From JAHJGG01 sp041658785 (GTDB taxonomy: Bacteria; Patescibacteriota; Patescibacteriia; Magasanikbacterales; UBA922): a DNA stretch of 64,000 nt. The translations under genes and the position numbers were made by a program. Below the pieces are notes generated by a model. The model did no database searches and had not been told where the DNA came from. It was given only the letters and a program-made list of their open reading frames with translations. Positions 48,735 through 56,590 of the stretch are shown here, piece by piece (within the stretch, counting starts at the first letter, position 1; the number at the start of each line of letters is the position of its first letter). Location of the stretch: the NCBI GenBank assembly GCA_041658785.1, contig JBAZZL010000002.1, positions 11,946-75,945 of the forward strand, given 5' to 3'.

Positions 48735-49022
48735 TTACGACTTTTTAACAACTTCCAATAATCTCCATCGTTTGGTCTTGCTCAACGGCCGACACTCTTG
48801 AAATATCACCCGATCTCCAACCTTTGTCTCGTTTTTCTCATCATGTATTGCATATTTCTTGGAACTAATGTATTGCTTGTGGTACTTTTTATGCATCTTG
48901 GCGGTGATAACCAAAACATGCGCAGTCTTATTTTCATTTTTATTAACCACTTCCCCCTCAAATCGACGGCGTACTTTTGTCTGTCCGGTTTTCTGTTGCG
49001 ATTGCTTCGTGTCTTTATCCAT
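48735..49022 (-). CDS. rpsQ: 30S ribosomal protein S17
   Basis: 95 residues. RRRFEGEVVNKNENKTAHVL, YHKQYISSKKYAIHDEKNET and KVGDRVIFQECRPLSKTKRW are the S17 OB-fold motifs. A short lineage-specific N-terminus (MDKDTKQSQQKTGQT) precedes it. Confidence 0.97.
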   Translation of the reverse strand: MDKDTKQSQQKTGQTKVRRRFEGEVVNKNENKTAHVLVITAKMHKKYHKQYISSKKYAIHDEKNETKVGDRVIFQECRPLSKTKRWRLLEVVKKS

Positions 49023-49073
49023 ATTATTTTAAATTTGGCATCTATTGAGAAACTGCGCCATTGTTTTGGTTAA

Positions 49074-49268
49074 TTACTTTGAAAATTTTCTTTGATTCAA
49101 GATCGTCAAAATGCTCGCGATCGTCTTCCTGACTTTAGAAATTAATTTAACATTTTTTAGCTGTCCCTCGCTTGCTTTAAACCTCAGCTCGCGAAGCTCA
49201 TTTTGCTTCTCTAAAAACAACTCATTCAACTCTTTATCATTTTTTCGTCTATAATCAATAGTTTCCAT
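49074..49268 (-). CDS. rpmC: 50S ribosomal protein L29
   Basis: 64 residues from the ATG at 49268 (METIDYRRKNDKELNELFLE). The helical-pair fold has LRELRFKASEGQLKNVKLIS followed by KVRKTIASILTILNQR. It lies near the nascent-peptide exit. The N-terminal longer frame is not needed. Confidence 0.95.
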   Translation of the reverse strand: METIDYRRKNDKELNELFLEKQNELRELRFKASEGQLKNVKLISKVRKTIASILTILNQRKFSK

Positions 49269-49368
49269 ATTAACAAATTTATCTCCAACCCCTTCCAAAA
49301 TACCCCGCAGGAAGACACTTGGATTTAATCAATGGTATGAACCCTGGAGCAAACTCTGGACTCTTGTT

Positions 49369-49437
49369 CCGTCCCGACACAAAATCGGGACGGGAAAACT
49401 TGTCCGGCGCAGCCCGTCCGCCAGCTGGCGGACGGGC
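49369..49437. repeat. Two GC-rich palindromes in the rplP-rpmC gap
   Basis: A stem CCGTCCCGA/TCGGGACGG (49369-49394) is followed by the palindrome GCCCGTCCGCCAGCTGGCGG continuing ACGGGC (49412-49437). The latter core is the same as in the terminator at 491-525. It is an inserted REP-like pair in an otherwise compact operon. Confidence 0.75.
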
Positions 49438-49456
49438 GGAGACGGATTTATCAACT

Positions 49457-49870
49457 TCATTTCTTGGCGACAAATCTTGATTTAACTGGCATTTTGTGGC
49501 CGGCTAATACCAGCGCCTCTTGCGCTTTTTCTTTTGACACGCCTTCCATCTCAAACATCACCGTTCCCGGCTTGACTGTGCACACATAATGATCCGGCGT
49601 GCCTTTTCCCCCTCCCATCGGCACTTCCGATCCTTTCTTCGTCACTGGACGATCTGGAAAAATCCTTATCCATATTTTCCCGCCACGTCTGACATATCTT
49701 GTCATTACTCGCCTTGCCGCTTCAATCTGTCTGGAAGTAACCCAAGAATACCCCAGCGAAGACAAACCATAACTTCCAAAAGCTATAAAATTTGTCCTCG
49801 TAGCCAGACCCTTTCCTCCGCGGCGCGGCCGGTGCCATTTTCTGTGTTTTGCTTTCTTAGGTATTAACAT
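49457..49870 (-). CDS. rplP: 50S ribosomal protein L16
   Basis: 137 residues. MLIPKKAKHRKWHRPRRGGK is the L16 opening; QIEAARRVMTRYVRRGGKIW, RIFPDRPVTKKGSEVPMGGG and KGTPDHYVCTVKPGTVMFEM are diagnostic. It shapes the A-site tRNA elbow contact. It stops 3 bases before... and follows rpsC closely in transcription order. Confidence 0.97.
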   Translation of the reverse strand: MLIPKKAKHRKWHRPRRGGKGLATRTNFIAFGSYGLSSLGYSWVTSRQIEAARRVMTRYVRRGGKIWIRIFPDRPVTKKGSEVPMGGGKGTPDHYVCTVKPGTVMFEMEGVSKEKAQEALVLAGHKMPVKSRFVAKK

Positions 49871-49873
49871 ATC

Positions 49874-50599
49874 TCAATTACTAGCTACAAGTTGTTGCTT
49901 TCCTTTTTTTTCTTTTTTATCTCTTTTCTCATCGCTCTCTTCATTTTTACCAAATCGATCCTTCCTGGTAAATACTTCTCCCTTATAAATCCAGACTTTT
50001 ATGCCAATCTTCCCATAAGTGGTATCAGCCTCTACAAGCGCATAATCAATATCGCTTCGAAGAGTGATTAGAGGAACTTTGCCAAAAGAAAGGGTCTCGG
50101 TACGAGCAATTTCTACTCCGTTTAATCTTCCTGACATCCTTACTTTTACTCCTTGAGCGCCGGCTTTCATCACTCGATCAATGCCTTGCTTCATTACGCG
50201 CCGGAATGGGATACGTCTCTTTATATCAGACTCCATCGTCTGCGCCGCTACCGACGCAGACAAAGCCGGCGAGCGCAGCTCCTGCACATTTATCTTAACT
50301 TTCAAACCCATCTTCAAAAATTTTCGTTCAATATGTTTTCTTACTTCATCCAGGCCCTTGCCGCCTCGGCCAATAATAAATCCCGGCTTTGCGGCGATAA
50401 TAGTGACTGTCATATTCTTCGGACCGCGTTCAACACTAATTGCGTCAATATGCGCTTCCTTGAACTTATCTCCCAAATATCCGCGTATTTTGATGTCTTG
50501 CTCCGCGTACTGCGCGTAATTCTTCTTTCCGAACCATTTCGAATCCCAAGAATACACTATCAGCATTCTGTGAATTGTTGGATGTACTTTGTGGCCCAT
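49874..50599 (-). CDS. rpsC: 30S ribosomal protein S3
   Basis: 241 residues. MGHKVHPTIHRMLIVYSWDS, the KH domain with IIAAKPGFIIGRGGKGLDEV, and the C-terminal GRLNGVEIARTETLSFGKVP and IGIKVWIYKGEVFTRKDRFG are canonical. The C-terminal 25 residues are lineage-specific and lysine-rich. S3 forms the mRNA entry channel. Confidence 0.97.
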   Translation of the reverse strand: MGHKVHPTIHRMLIVYSWDSKWFGKKNYAQYAEQDIKIRGYLGDKFKEAHIDAISVERGPKNMTVTIIAAKPGFIIGRGGKGLDEVRKHIERKFLKMGLKVKINVQELRSPALSASVAAQTMESDIKRRIPFRRVMKQGIDRVMKAGAQGVKVRMSGRLNGVEIARTETLSFGKVPLITLRSDIDYALVEADTTYGKIGIKVWIYKGEVFTRKDRFGKNEESDEKRDKKEKKGKQQLVASN

Positions 50600-50607
50600 A
50601 ATAATAT

Positions 50608-51012
50608 TTAATCTTTATCTTCTACCTTATCTTCTACCTTGCCCGCCGCTTTTCTTTTTGTTTTTTCATCGGCATCTCCCTCTAAAATAATCGTGATATG
50701 ACTTGTTCTTTTTTTTATCTTTGCCGCTCGGCCAAAGGCGCGGGGCATCCATCGATATAAAATCGGTCCGCCGTCAACAAAAGCTTGTTTAACAATCAAA
50801 GAATTTTCCTTCACATTGTCATTATGCGTCGCATTTGCAATTGCGGACTTCAGAAGTTTAATTACCGGCAAAGAGGCATGTTTTGTGGAAAGTTCTAATT
50901 GCGCAATCGCTTCCTTCACCTTCATGCCACGAACCAAACCAATCAATAGACGCACCTTTCTTGGACTCATTCTCAAATATCTAAGTTTTGCTCTTGTTTC
51001 AACTTTTGTCAT
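50608..51012 (-). CDS. rplV: 50S ribosomal protein L22
   Basis: 134 residues from the ATG at 51012 (MTKVETRAKLRYLRMSPRKV); the longer frame takes 12 codons from the heptamer repeat and is rejected. RLLIGLVRGMKVKEAIAQLE and the beta-hairpin region RWMPRAFGRAAKIKKRTSHI reach the exit tunnel. The C-terminal tail KVEDKVEDKD is charged. Confidence 0.96.
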   Translation of the reverse strand: MTKVETRAKLRYLRMSPRKVRLLIGLVRGMKVKEAIAQLELSTKHASLPVIKLLKSAIANATHNDNVKENSLIVKQAFVDGGPILYRWMPRAFGRAAKIKKRTSHITIILEGDADEKTKRKAAGKVEDKVEDKD

Positions 51013-51015
51013 ATT

Positions 51016-51122
51016 TCCAATTTCCAATTTCCAGTTTCTAATTTCCAATTTCCAATTTCCAGTTTCTAATTTCCAGTTTCTAATTTCCAGTTTCTAATTT
51101 CCAGTTTCTAATTTCCAATTTC
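51016..51122. repeat. Tandem heptamer array CCAGTTT / CTAATTT / CCAATTT
   Basis: About 15 head-to-tail heptamers fill most of the rpsS-rplV gap. Members differ at two positions only. Related arrays lie at 48257-48303 and in the inverted repeat at 27839-27930. Confidence 0.85.
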
Positions 51123-51175
51123 AATTTAATTAACTCAATATCAATTCATTATAATAAATATTTTATGACTGCGTA

Positions 51176-51517
51176 TTATTTTACTTTACTAGCAGTATTG
51201 GCAGTATTAACAGCGCTGGCGGTGCTCGCAGCGCCGGCAGCGGTCTGTTCCTTCGCTATCCTGCCTCCATGAACTGTAAATTTTCTGGTTGGTGAAAACT
51301 CGCCAAGTTTGTGCCCAACCATATTTTCATCGGCAAAAACATCAATAAAAGAACGGCCATTGTGTACGGCAAACGTCATCCCCACCATCTCTGGTGTAAT
51401 TGTGCTGGCTCGAGACCAAGTCTTGATCGGTTTTCTATCTTTTGTCGCTTTTGCCGCAGCAATCTTTTTTATCAAATTTAAATCAACGTATGGACCTTTT
51501 TTAAGACTTCTTGACAT
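51176..51517 (-). CDS. rpsS: 30S ribosomal protein S19
   Basis: 113 residues. MSRSLKKGPYVDLNLIKKIA, TWSRASTITPEMVGMTFAVH, NGRSFIDVFADENMVGHKLG and EFSPTRKFTVHGGRIAKEQT are standard. The last 20 residues (alanine, threonine and asparagine repeats, AVNTANTASKVK) come from a short tandem repeat beyond the conserved end. Confidence 0.96.
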   Translation of the reverse strand: MSRSLKKGPYVDLNLIKKIAAAKATKDRKPIKTWSRASTITPEMVGMTFAVHNGRSFIDVFADENMVGHKLGEFSPTRKFTVHGGRIAKEQTAAGAASTASAVNTANTASKVK

Positions 51518-51527
51518 ATTTACTAGT

Positions 51528-51600
51528 TCATAGTTCAGAGCCAGTAGCCAATAGTTTTGAACCCCATTATTGGCTATGAACTATTGGCTCTGAACTAATA
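51528..51600. repeat. Inverted repeat between rplB and rpsS
   Basis: AGTTCATAGTTCAGAGCCAG with GTAGCCAATAGTT on the left and the complementary AACTATTGGCTCTGAACT on the right. Same family as 47750-47826. Confidence 0.75.
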
Positions 51601-51602
51601 AT

Positions 51603-52439
51603 TTATTTTTTACGCTTACTAACAATCATCCTATTGCTCTTTTTCCCTCTTTTGCGCGTCTTTAGACCCATGGCTTTCTTGCCCCATGGCGTCTTTGGCC
51701 CTTTCCTCATGCCGATAGGAGAATGTCCTTCTCCGCCGCCGTGCGGGTGATCAACCGGATTCATATTCTTTCCTTTAACAGTAGGTCTCCAACCGCGATG
51801 GCGCATCCGTCCGGCCTTGCCAAGCCTGACCAACTTAATATCAGGATTGCCAACCATTCCAATCGTTGCCATACATTCTTTTTTTACTAGGCGCACTTCT
51901 CCAGAAGGCAACTTCAGTTGGGCAAACTTTCCTTCTACGGTCTGCAATTGCGCTCCTGTCCCAGCAGACCTTACAATCTGTCCGCCTTTGTCCGGCTCAA
52001 GTTCAACATTATACACAAATAAACCAACCGGAATATTTTCAAGCGGCATCCGCACGCCTTTCTGCGCGTCTACTTTTCTTTTTGTCGATATTATTTTATC
52101 GCCAACTTTAAATCCCGCTCCGCCAAGAATATATGACTTTACCCCGTCCTCGTATTGAATCAAAGCGATTCGCGCGTTACGATTTGGATCATATTCTATC
52201 GCAATCACTTCTGCTGGAATATCAAATCTCGCGCGTTTGAAATCAACCATTCTGTATAATCTTTTTACTCCTCCGCCTCTATGGCGAACAGTAATCCGGC
52301 CGGTATTGTTTCTGCCCTTTCTGCGGCTTATTCCCCTGATAAGTGATTTTTCTGATTTTGTCTTTGTAATATCAGAAAAATCCTGAACGCTTCCTTTTCG
52401 TCTTGATGAAGTGGTCGGTTTGTAATATTTAATTGCCAT
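51603..52439 (-). CDS. rplB: 50S ribosomal protein L2
   Basis: 278 residues from the ATG at 52439 (MAIKYYKPTTSSRRKGSVQD). RRKGRNNTGRITVRHRGGGV, LEPDKGGQIVRSAGTGAQLQ and the C-terminal VDHPHGGGEGHSPIGMRKGP are diagnostic; the histidine in HPHGGGEGH is essential for peptidyl transfer in model organisms. Confidence 0.97.
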   Translation of the reverse strand: MAIKYYKPTTSSRRKGSVQDFSDITKTKSEKSLIRGISRRKGRNNTGRITVRHRGGGVKRLYRMVDFKRARFDIPAEVIAIEYDPNRNARIALIQYEDGVKSYILGGAGFKVGDKIISTKRKVDAQKGVRMPLENIPVGLFVYNVELEPDKGGQIVRSAGTGAQLQTVEGKFAQLKLPSGEVRLVKKECMATIGMVGNPDIKLVRLGKAGRMRHRGWRPTVKGKNMNPVDHPHGGGEGHSPIGMRKGPKTPWGKKAMGLKTRKRGKKSNRMIVSKRKK

Positions 52440-52490
52440 AATTTTACTCAACAAATTTTCTATCTTTCACCCATCCGCGCGAACCGGTTG

Positions 52491-52976
52491 TTAGACACCC
52501 TCATGAATATTAACCATCTGCCCCTTTGGGAGCGTAACAATCGCTTTTTTCCAATCACCGCGCTTGCCTGTTTGCCTGCCAAATCTTACTTTTCTTCCTT
52601 CTATATTCATGATACGCACTTTTACCGGCAAAATGCCATACAACTCTTTGATTGCTTTTTTAATCTCAATTTTATTTGATCCTTTAGAAACAACAAAACT
52701 AATTACACCATCTTTCTCAACCATCGCCGCTTTTTCGCTAACAATTGGACGAACTAATATATTATACGCGCGCCCGAGCTTGACAGTCTTTTTTGCCGGC
52801 GGTGTCTCTAAATCAGGTTTTTTTTTCGCCTTTTCTTTTTTGGCCGCATTCTTTTCTGCATCAGCTGTTCTTTTCTGGCCGATATTTTTTTCCGCGCGGA
52901 AATCCGGCTCTTGATTCTCAACCGCTTCCAACTGGTCTTTTTTTTTCTTTTTGAACCACTTATCTAAAAGCACCAT
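52491..52976 (-). CDS. rplW: 50S ribosomal protein L23 with long N-terminal extension
   Basis: 161 residues, about 60 longer than usual. The L23 core is the C-terminal 95 residues: YNILVRPIVSEKAAMVEKDG, GSNKIEIKKAIKELYGILPV, RKVRFGRQTGKRGDWKKAIV. The extension (1-65) is lysine-, glutamate- and alanine-rich with no repeats in DNA. L23 is the docking site for trigger factor and SRP at the tunnel exit, so the tail would lie outside the ribosome. An internal ATG could shorten it, but none is close to the core. Confidence 0.94.
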   Translation of the reverse strand: MVLLDKWFKKKKKDQLEAVENQEPDFRAEKNIGQKRTADAEKNAAKKEKAKKKPDLETPPAKKTVKLGRAYNILVRPIVSEKAAMVEKDGVISFVVSKGSNKIEIKKAIKELYGILPVKVRIMNIEGRKVRFGRQTGKRGDWKKAIVTLPKGQMVNIHEGV

Positions 52977-52980
52977 ATTT

Positions 52981-53607
52981 TTATGATAATCTTTTTTCTA
53001 AAATATCAACGCCTTTTTTCGTTGCGATAACATATTGATGGCGCAAAAGATCCGCCACGTTCACATCTTGCGCTCTGCTTGCATCAATTTTATCTGCGTT
53101 ATTAATCGCTCGCAAGATTATTTCATTTTTTTCTTCAGTCAGCAATAATGTGGTCTTGCCGGCGCCAGGAAGCTTTCTCCGAAGCGCGACTGCGTTTTTT
53201 GTCTTCCCATCAGCCGGCAGATTTTCCAACACGACAAATTGATTCTCTTTGGCCTTATCAGACAGACACATTCTAACTGCTAACCTATTCATTTTTTTAT
53301 TAATTTTTTTCTTAAAATTTCGGTTTGCATTTGGCCCAAAAGTCACGCCTCCGCCAACCCACAATGGCGAACGGATTGAGCCGTGCCTTGCTCGTCCTGT
53401 TCCTTTTTGCTTCCAAGGTTTACGGCCGCCTCCTCTTACTTCACTTCGATCTTTCACATGCGCCCATGGCTGGCGCAAATTTGACATAAGAGCGATATAC
53501 ACCTGATGCACGACAGACTCTTTTGGTTTGATGCCAAAAACATCATCTTTCAACTCCAGATTGCCGCTTTTCTCTCCATTTACATTGTATACATCAACTT
53601 TGACCAT
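52981..53607 (-). CDS. rplD: 50S ribosomal protein L4
   Basis: 208 residues. KVDVYNVNGEKSGNLELKDD, the rRNA-binding loop RGGGRKPWKQKGTGRARHGS, and IRSPLWVGGGVTFGPNANRN are diagnostic. The loop reaches into the exit tunnel. L4 often regulates its own operon; compare the leader at 54545-54791. Confidence 0.97.
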   Translation of the reverse strand: MVKVDVYNVNGEKSGNLELKDDVFGIKPKESVVHQVYIALMSNLRQPWAHVKDRSEVRGGGRKPWKQKGTGRARHGSIRSPLWVGGGVTFGPNANRNFKKKINKKMNRLAVRMCLSDKAKENQFVVLENLPADGKTKNAVALRRKLPGAGKTTLLLTEEKNEIILRAINNADKIDASRAQDVNVADLLRHQYVIATKKGVDILEKRLS

Positions 53608-53664
53608 ATCTATGACAAAACCAGTAATTAGCTGTTAAAATTATCATTCCGATCTTACACAGTT

Positions 53665-54459
53665 TCAAATTTCTCCCGCAGTAAGCGGGATCCCGCCCCG
53701 CAATGGAGTCGTGTCCCCATTCGCTACGGGGCTCGCTGCAGGGACAATTTCCTCTTTCTTTTCTTCATCAACCTTCGTCTCTTGAGCAGCTTCCTTCTGT
53801 TCCTCCACCGCCGATTCTTCTTCCTTGCTCACAATTTCCATACTCCCCGCATCGGTAGAAATCAACAGCAGTCCGCCTCGAGCGCCAGGGACAGCACCCT
53901 TGATAAGCAACTCGTTGTCTTCTGGTTTTATATCAACAATTTCAAGATTTTTTACTGTAACACGCTCGTCACCCATGTGGCCTGCCATACGTTTCCCTTT
54001 AAATACGCGCTGTGGAGCAGTCGCTCCAATACTTCCTGGCATACGCAAGTTGTCTTTGTGGCCGTGGCTTGCTGGTCCGCCGCGAAAATGATGGCGCTTT
54101 ACAACGCCTTGAAACCCTTTTCCTTTTGATCTCCCGACAACCTGCACTTTCTCGCCTGGCTCAAAAATCTTGACTGTAAAAATATCACCGCGATTCAATC
54201 CATTCTCTCCGTTGGAACGAAAATCCCTGATAAATCTAACAAAAGTAAGATCTTTTAGATGCCCTTGTTGCGCTTTGGTAAGACGAAACTGCTTTTGATC
54301 TCCAAAACCAAGCTGAACTGCGTTAACACCATCTTTAGCCGCTGTTTTTATTCTTGCAACCACGCAAGGCCCGGCTTTTACGCGAGTAACTGGAACAACT
54401 GCCCCATCTTCACGAAATATCTGTGTCATGCCAAGTTTTGTGCCCAAGATAAACTTCAT
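53665..54459 (-). CDS. rplC: 50S ribosomal protein L3 with repeat-derived C-terminus
   Basis: 264 residues from the ATG at 54459 (MKFILGTKLGMTQIFREDGA). VGRSKGKGFQGVVKRHHFRG, GPASHGHKDNLRMPGSIGAT and RMAGHMGDERVTVKNLEIVD are standard. After the core ends (GGLLLISTDAG) an acidic tail follows, and the last 24 residues (AASPVANGDTTPLRGGIPLT and AGEI) are the translation of an REP-like element (53675-53740) whose sister copy at 28487-28551 is not in a gene. The natural end of the gene has been extended by this insertion. Confidence 0.96.
   Translation of the reverse strand: MKFILGTKLGMTQIFREDGAVVPVTRVKAGPCVVARIKTAAKDGVNAVQLGFGDQKQFRLTKAQQGHLKDLTFVRFIRDFRSNGENGLNRGDIFTVKIFEPGEKVQVVGRSKGKGFQGVVKRHHFRGGPASHGHKDNLRMPGSIGATAPQRVFKGKRMAGHMGDERVTVKNLEIVDIKPEDNELLIKGAVPGARGGLLLISTDAGSMEIVSKEEESAVEEQKEAAQETKVDEEKKEEIVPAASPVANGDTTPLRGGIPLTAGEI
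53675..53740. repeat. REP-like element copy 2, inside the 3' end of rplC
   Basis: CCCGCAGTAAGCGGGATCCC continues GCCCCGCAATGGAGTCGTGT and ends GGGGCTCGCTGCA. Differences from 28487-28551 are few and partly silent in the rplC frame. Confidence 0.8.
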
Positions 54460-54544
54460 ATTATCATTATCACGATCACGTACCATTTTTTTATACTCAA
54501 TTGTTAAATTCCGTATAAAACCCCGCAACTTAATGTTAAATGAT

Positions 54545-54603
54545 ATAAAAAACTAGAAGGCTCTGCAAATTAACTTAATCAATTATTTTGCAGACCCTTC
54601 TAG
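54545..54603 (-). promoter_or_regulatory. Terminator-like hairpin in the leader of the rplC operon
   Basis: On the - strand CTAGAAGG and TCTGCAAA pair with TTTGCAGA and CCTTCTAG (16 pairs, one G mismatch), directly followed by TTTTTTAT. It lies about 200 bases after the promoter at 54763-54791 and 86 before the rplC start. It could be an attenuator, or the end of a separate leader RNA. Other leader structure: GCCATCT...AGATGGC, and GAGGTGAAAAATG followed by two codons and TAA (MKI), a candidate leader peptide. Confidence 0.6.
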
Positions 54604-54762
54604 CCTCTTGTTCTCACTACGTGAAAGAAAATTTGGCTTTATTTTAGTTTAAATTTTCATTTTTCACCTCGTCAATATCTCTTTCCTCATACAGATGTTT
54701 TGACCAATAACAGCCATCTTATCTGAGTTGTAGGAGATACGCTCTCTATTTGAGATGGCGCA

Positions 54763-54791
54763 ATTATACTTGTTTACCCAAATCCTGTCAA
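54763..54791 (-). promoter_or_regulatory. Perfect consensus promoter upstream of rplC
   Basis: On the - strand TTGACA (54786-54791), 17 bp and TATAAT (54763-54768). It lies between rpsJ and rplC. The region 54460-54853 has no supported protein gene other than the three-codon leader candidate. Confidence 0.85.
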
Positions 54792-54853
54792 GAGCATTTG
54801 TCTCAATGACAATCCGTGTCAATTTGTGATAAATATTCATGGTCATGGCGGTC

Positions 54854-55216
54854 CTAGCTCATTTTTATCTCAACATCCACCCCGCTTGGCAAATTCAAAT
54901 TCATCAGTGCGTCAATTACCTTTGGTGTTGGATTCAATATATCTACCAAACGTTTGTGGGTTCTTATTTCGAATTGTTCTGCTGATTCTTTGTGGACAAA
55001 TGTAGATCGATTGACACTAAACTTGCTTTTTTGCGTTGGCAAGGGTACCGGACCGACGACTTTTGCATTGTTGCGTTCCGCAGTATCAACAATAGTTTTT
55101 ACCGCATTATCAATAATTTTATTGTCATACGCGCAAATTTTGATGCGAATACGCGGTCCAGCGATTTGCTTTTGTGTTTTTTCATCGTCCTCTTTGATTA
55201 CTGTCTTTTGTGCCAT
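54854..55216 (-). CDS. rpsJ: 30S ribosomal protein S10
   Basis: 120 residues. RIRIKICAYDNKIIDNAVKT, AKVVGPVPLPTQKSKFSVNR, HKESAEQFEIRTHKRLVDIL and the terminal LPSGVDVEIKMS are diagnostic. The first 20 residues are an extra tail. It follows tuf, with a GC-rich hairpin between, and is separated from rplC by a promoter and leader. S10 also works with NusB in antitermination. Confidence 0.97.
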   Translation of the reverse strand: MAQKTVIKEDDEKTQKQIAGPRIRIKICAYDNKIIDNAVKTIVDTAERNNAKVVGPVPLPTQKSKFSVNRSTFVHKESAEQFEIRTHKRLVDILNPTPKVIDALMNLNLPSGVDVEIKMS

Positions 55217-55237
55217 AAATTTATTTAAAGGAACAAA

Positions 55238-55269
55238 TACCGCCCCCGGATGAACATCGGGGGGCGGTA
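55238..55269. terminator. GC-rich hairpin between tuf and rpsJ
   Basis: TACCGCCCCC (55238-55247) pairs exactly with GGGGGCGGTA (55260-55269). On the - strand only TTTGTT follows, so termination may be partial, letting some tuf transcripts run into rpsJ. Confidence 0.7.
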
Positions 55270-55275
55270 TATATT

Positions 55276-56469
55276 TTATACAATAATCTTGGTTACTACG
55301 CCGGCGCCGACTGTTTTTCCGCCTTCACGGATAGCAAATCTCATCTTTTCTTCCATAGCAACCGGCACAATTAACTTGATTATCAAGTTAATTGTGTCTC
55401 CAGGCATTACCATCTCTGTCCCCTCTGGAAGATTAACATCTCCAGTCACATCAGTAGTACGGATATAAAACTGCGGCTTATACCCCTTGAAAAATGGCTT
55501 ATGGCGTCCGCCTTCTTCTTTGGTAAGAGCATAGACCTCTGCTTCAAACTCTGTATGCGGAGTAATGCTGCCAGGTTTTGCCAAAACCTGACCACGCTGC
55601 ACTTCTTCCTTTTTTGTGCCGCGCAAGAGAATTCCAGCGTTATCGCCAGCTTGACCTCGATCTAAGCTCTTATTAAACATTTCTATGCCTGTAACCGTAG
55701 TCTTGGCAATCTCATCACCCATGCCAACGATGGCAATTTCATCGCCAATTTTTATCACACCGCGCTCAATGCGCCCGGTCACAACCGTACCTCTGCCTTC
55801 AATTGAAAAAACATCTTCAATCGGCATAAGGAATGCCTTGTCAAAATCACGTTGCGGCTCGGGAATATATTCGTCAAGAGTTTTGAGCAGTTCTAATACT
55901 GGCTTTGCGGACTCTTCATCGTTTGGATTCTCAAGAGCTTTTAGAGCTGAACCGCGTATGATGGGAGTTTGATCTCCGGGAAATTCATATTTCTTCAAAA
56001 GATCCCTGATCTCCTCCTCTACTAAATCAATCAACTCTGGATCAGAAACCTGATCAACTTTGTTTAAAAATACCACAATGTAAGGCACCCCCACTTGGCG
56101 CGCTAACAATATGTGTTCGCGAGTCTGAGGCATAGGACCATCCGCTGCCGAAACAACAAGGACAGCGCCATCCATCTGCGCGGCGCCGGTGATCATATTC
56201 TTCACATAGTCTGCGTGTCCGGGACAATCGACGTGAGCATAATGGCGTTTTTCTGTTTCATATTCAACGTGAGCTGTAGCAATGGTGATACCACGAGCTT
56301 TTTCTTCTGGCGCCGAGTCTATTTCGTCAACACCTTTGACTTGAGCTACCAAACCATGGGCCGCCGCCACCTTTAAAATAGCAGCGGTAAGAGTTGTCTT
56401 GCCGTGGTCTACGTGGCCAATGGTGCCGACATTGATGTGTGGTTTAATACGTTGAAATTGTTCCGCCAT
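55276..56469 (-). CDS. tuf: Elongation factor Tu
   Basis: 397 residues. The G-domain has GHVDHGKTT (18-26), RGITIATAHVEYE, DCPGHADYVKNM and NKVD. Domains 2 and 3 have GRGTVVTGRIERGVIKIGDE and the C-terminal GGRTVGAGVV-type ending (GGKTVGAGVVTKIIV). It brings aminoacyl-tRNA to the ribosome. Its own promoter lies at 56591-56619, with a leader of about 115 bases containing a CCCGC...GCGGG stem just before the start codon. Confidence 0.98.
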   Translation of the reverse strand: MAEQFQRIKPHINVGTIGHVDHGKTTLTAAILKVAAAHGLVAQVKGVDEIDSAPEEKARGITIATAHVEYETEKRHYAHVDCPGHADYVKNMITGAAQMDGAVLVVSAADGPMPQTREHILLARQVGVPYIVVFLNKVDQVSDPELIDLVEEEIRDLLKKYEFPGDQTPIIRGSALKALENPNDEESAKPVLELLKTLDEYIPEPQRDFDKAFLMPIEDVFSIEGRGTVVTGRIERGVIKIGDEIAIVGMGDEIAKTTVTGIEMFNKSLDRGQAGDNAGILLRGTKKEEVQRGQVLAKPGSITPHTEFEAEVYALTKEEGGRHKPFFKGYKPQFYIRTTDVTGDVNLPEGTEMVMPGDTINLIIKLIVPVAMEEKMRFAIREGGKTVGAGVVTKIIV

Positions 56470-56590
56470 ACTAAATAAATTTCCCGCACTACTTGCGAAT
56501 GGTCGCAGCAGATTTGTGATCCAGCGGGGGAAATATAAATTATTTTATAAATAAATTAAAATAAAAATAACGCATTTTCACGCGTGTATG

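Noticed and set aside
49279..49473. Open frame of 64 codons between rpmC and rplP
   Set aside because: Most of it is translated GC-rich palindrome (49369-49437) and it overlaps rplP. No family resemblance.
54664..54846. Open frame of 60 codons after rpsJ
   Set aside because: It runs through a perfect promoter and leader structure and has no coding character. The region is better explained as regulatory.
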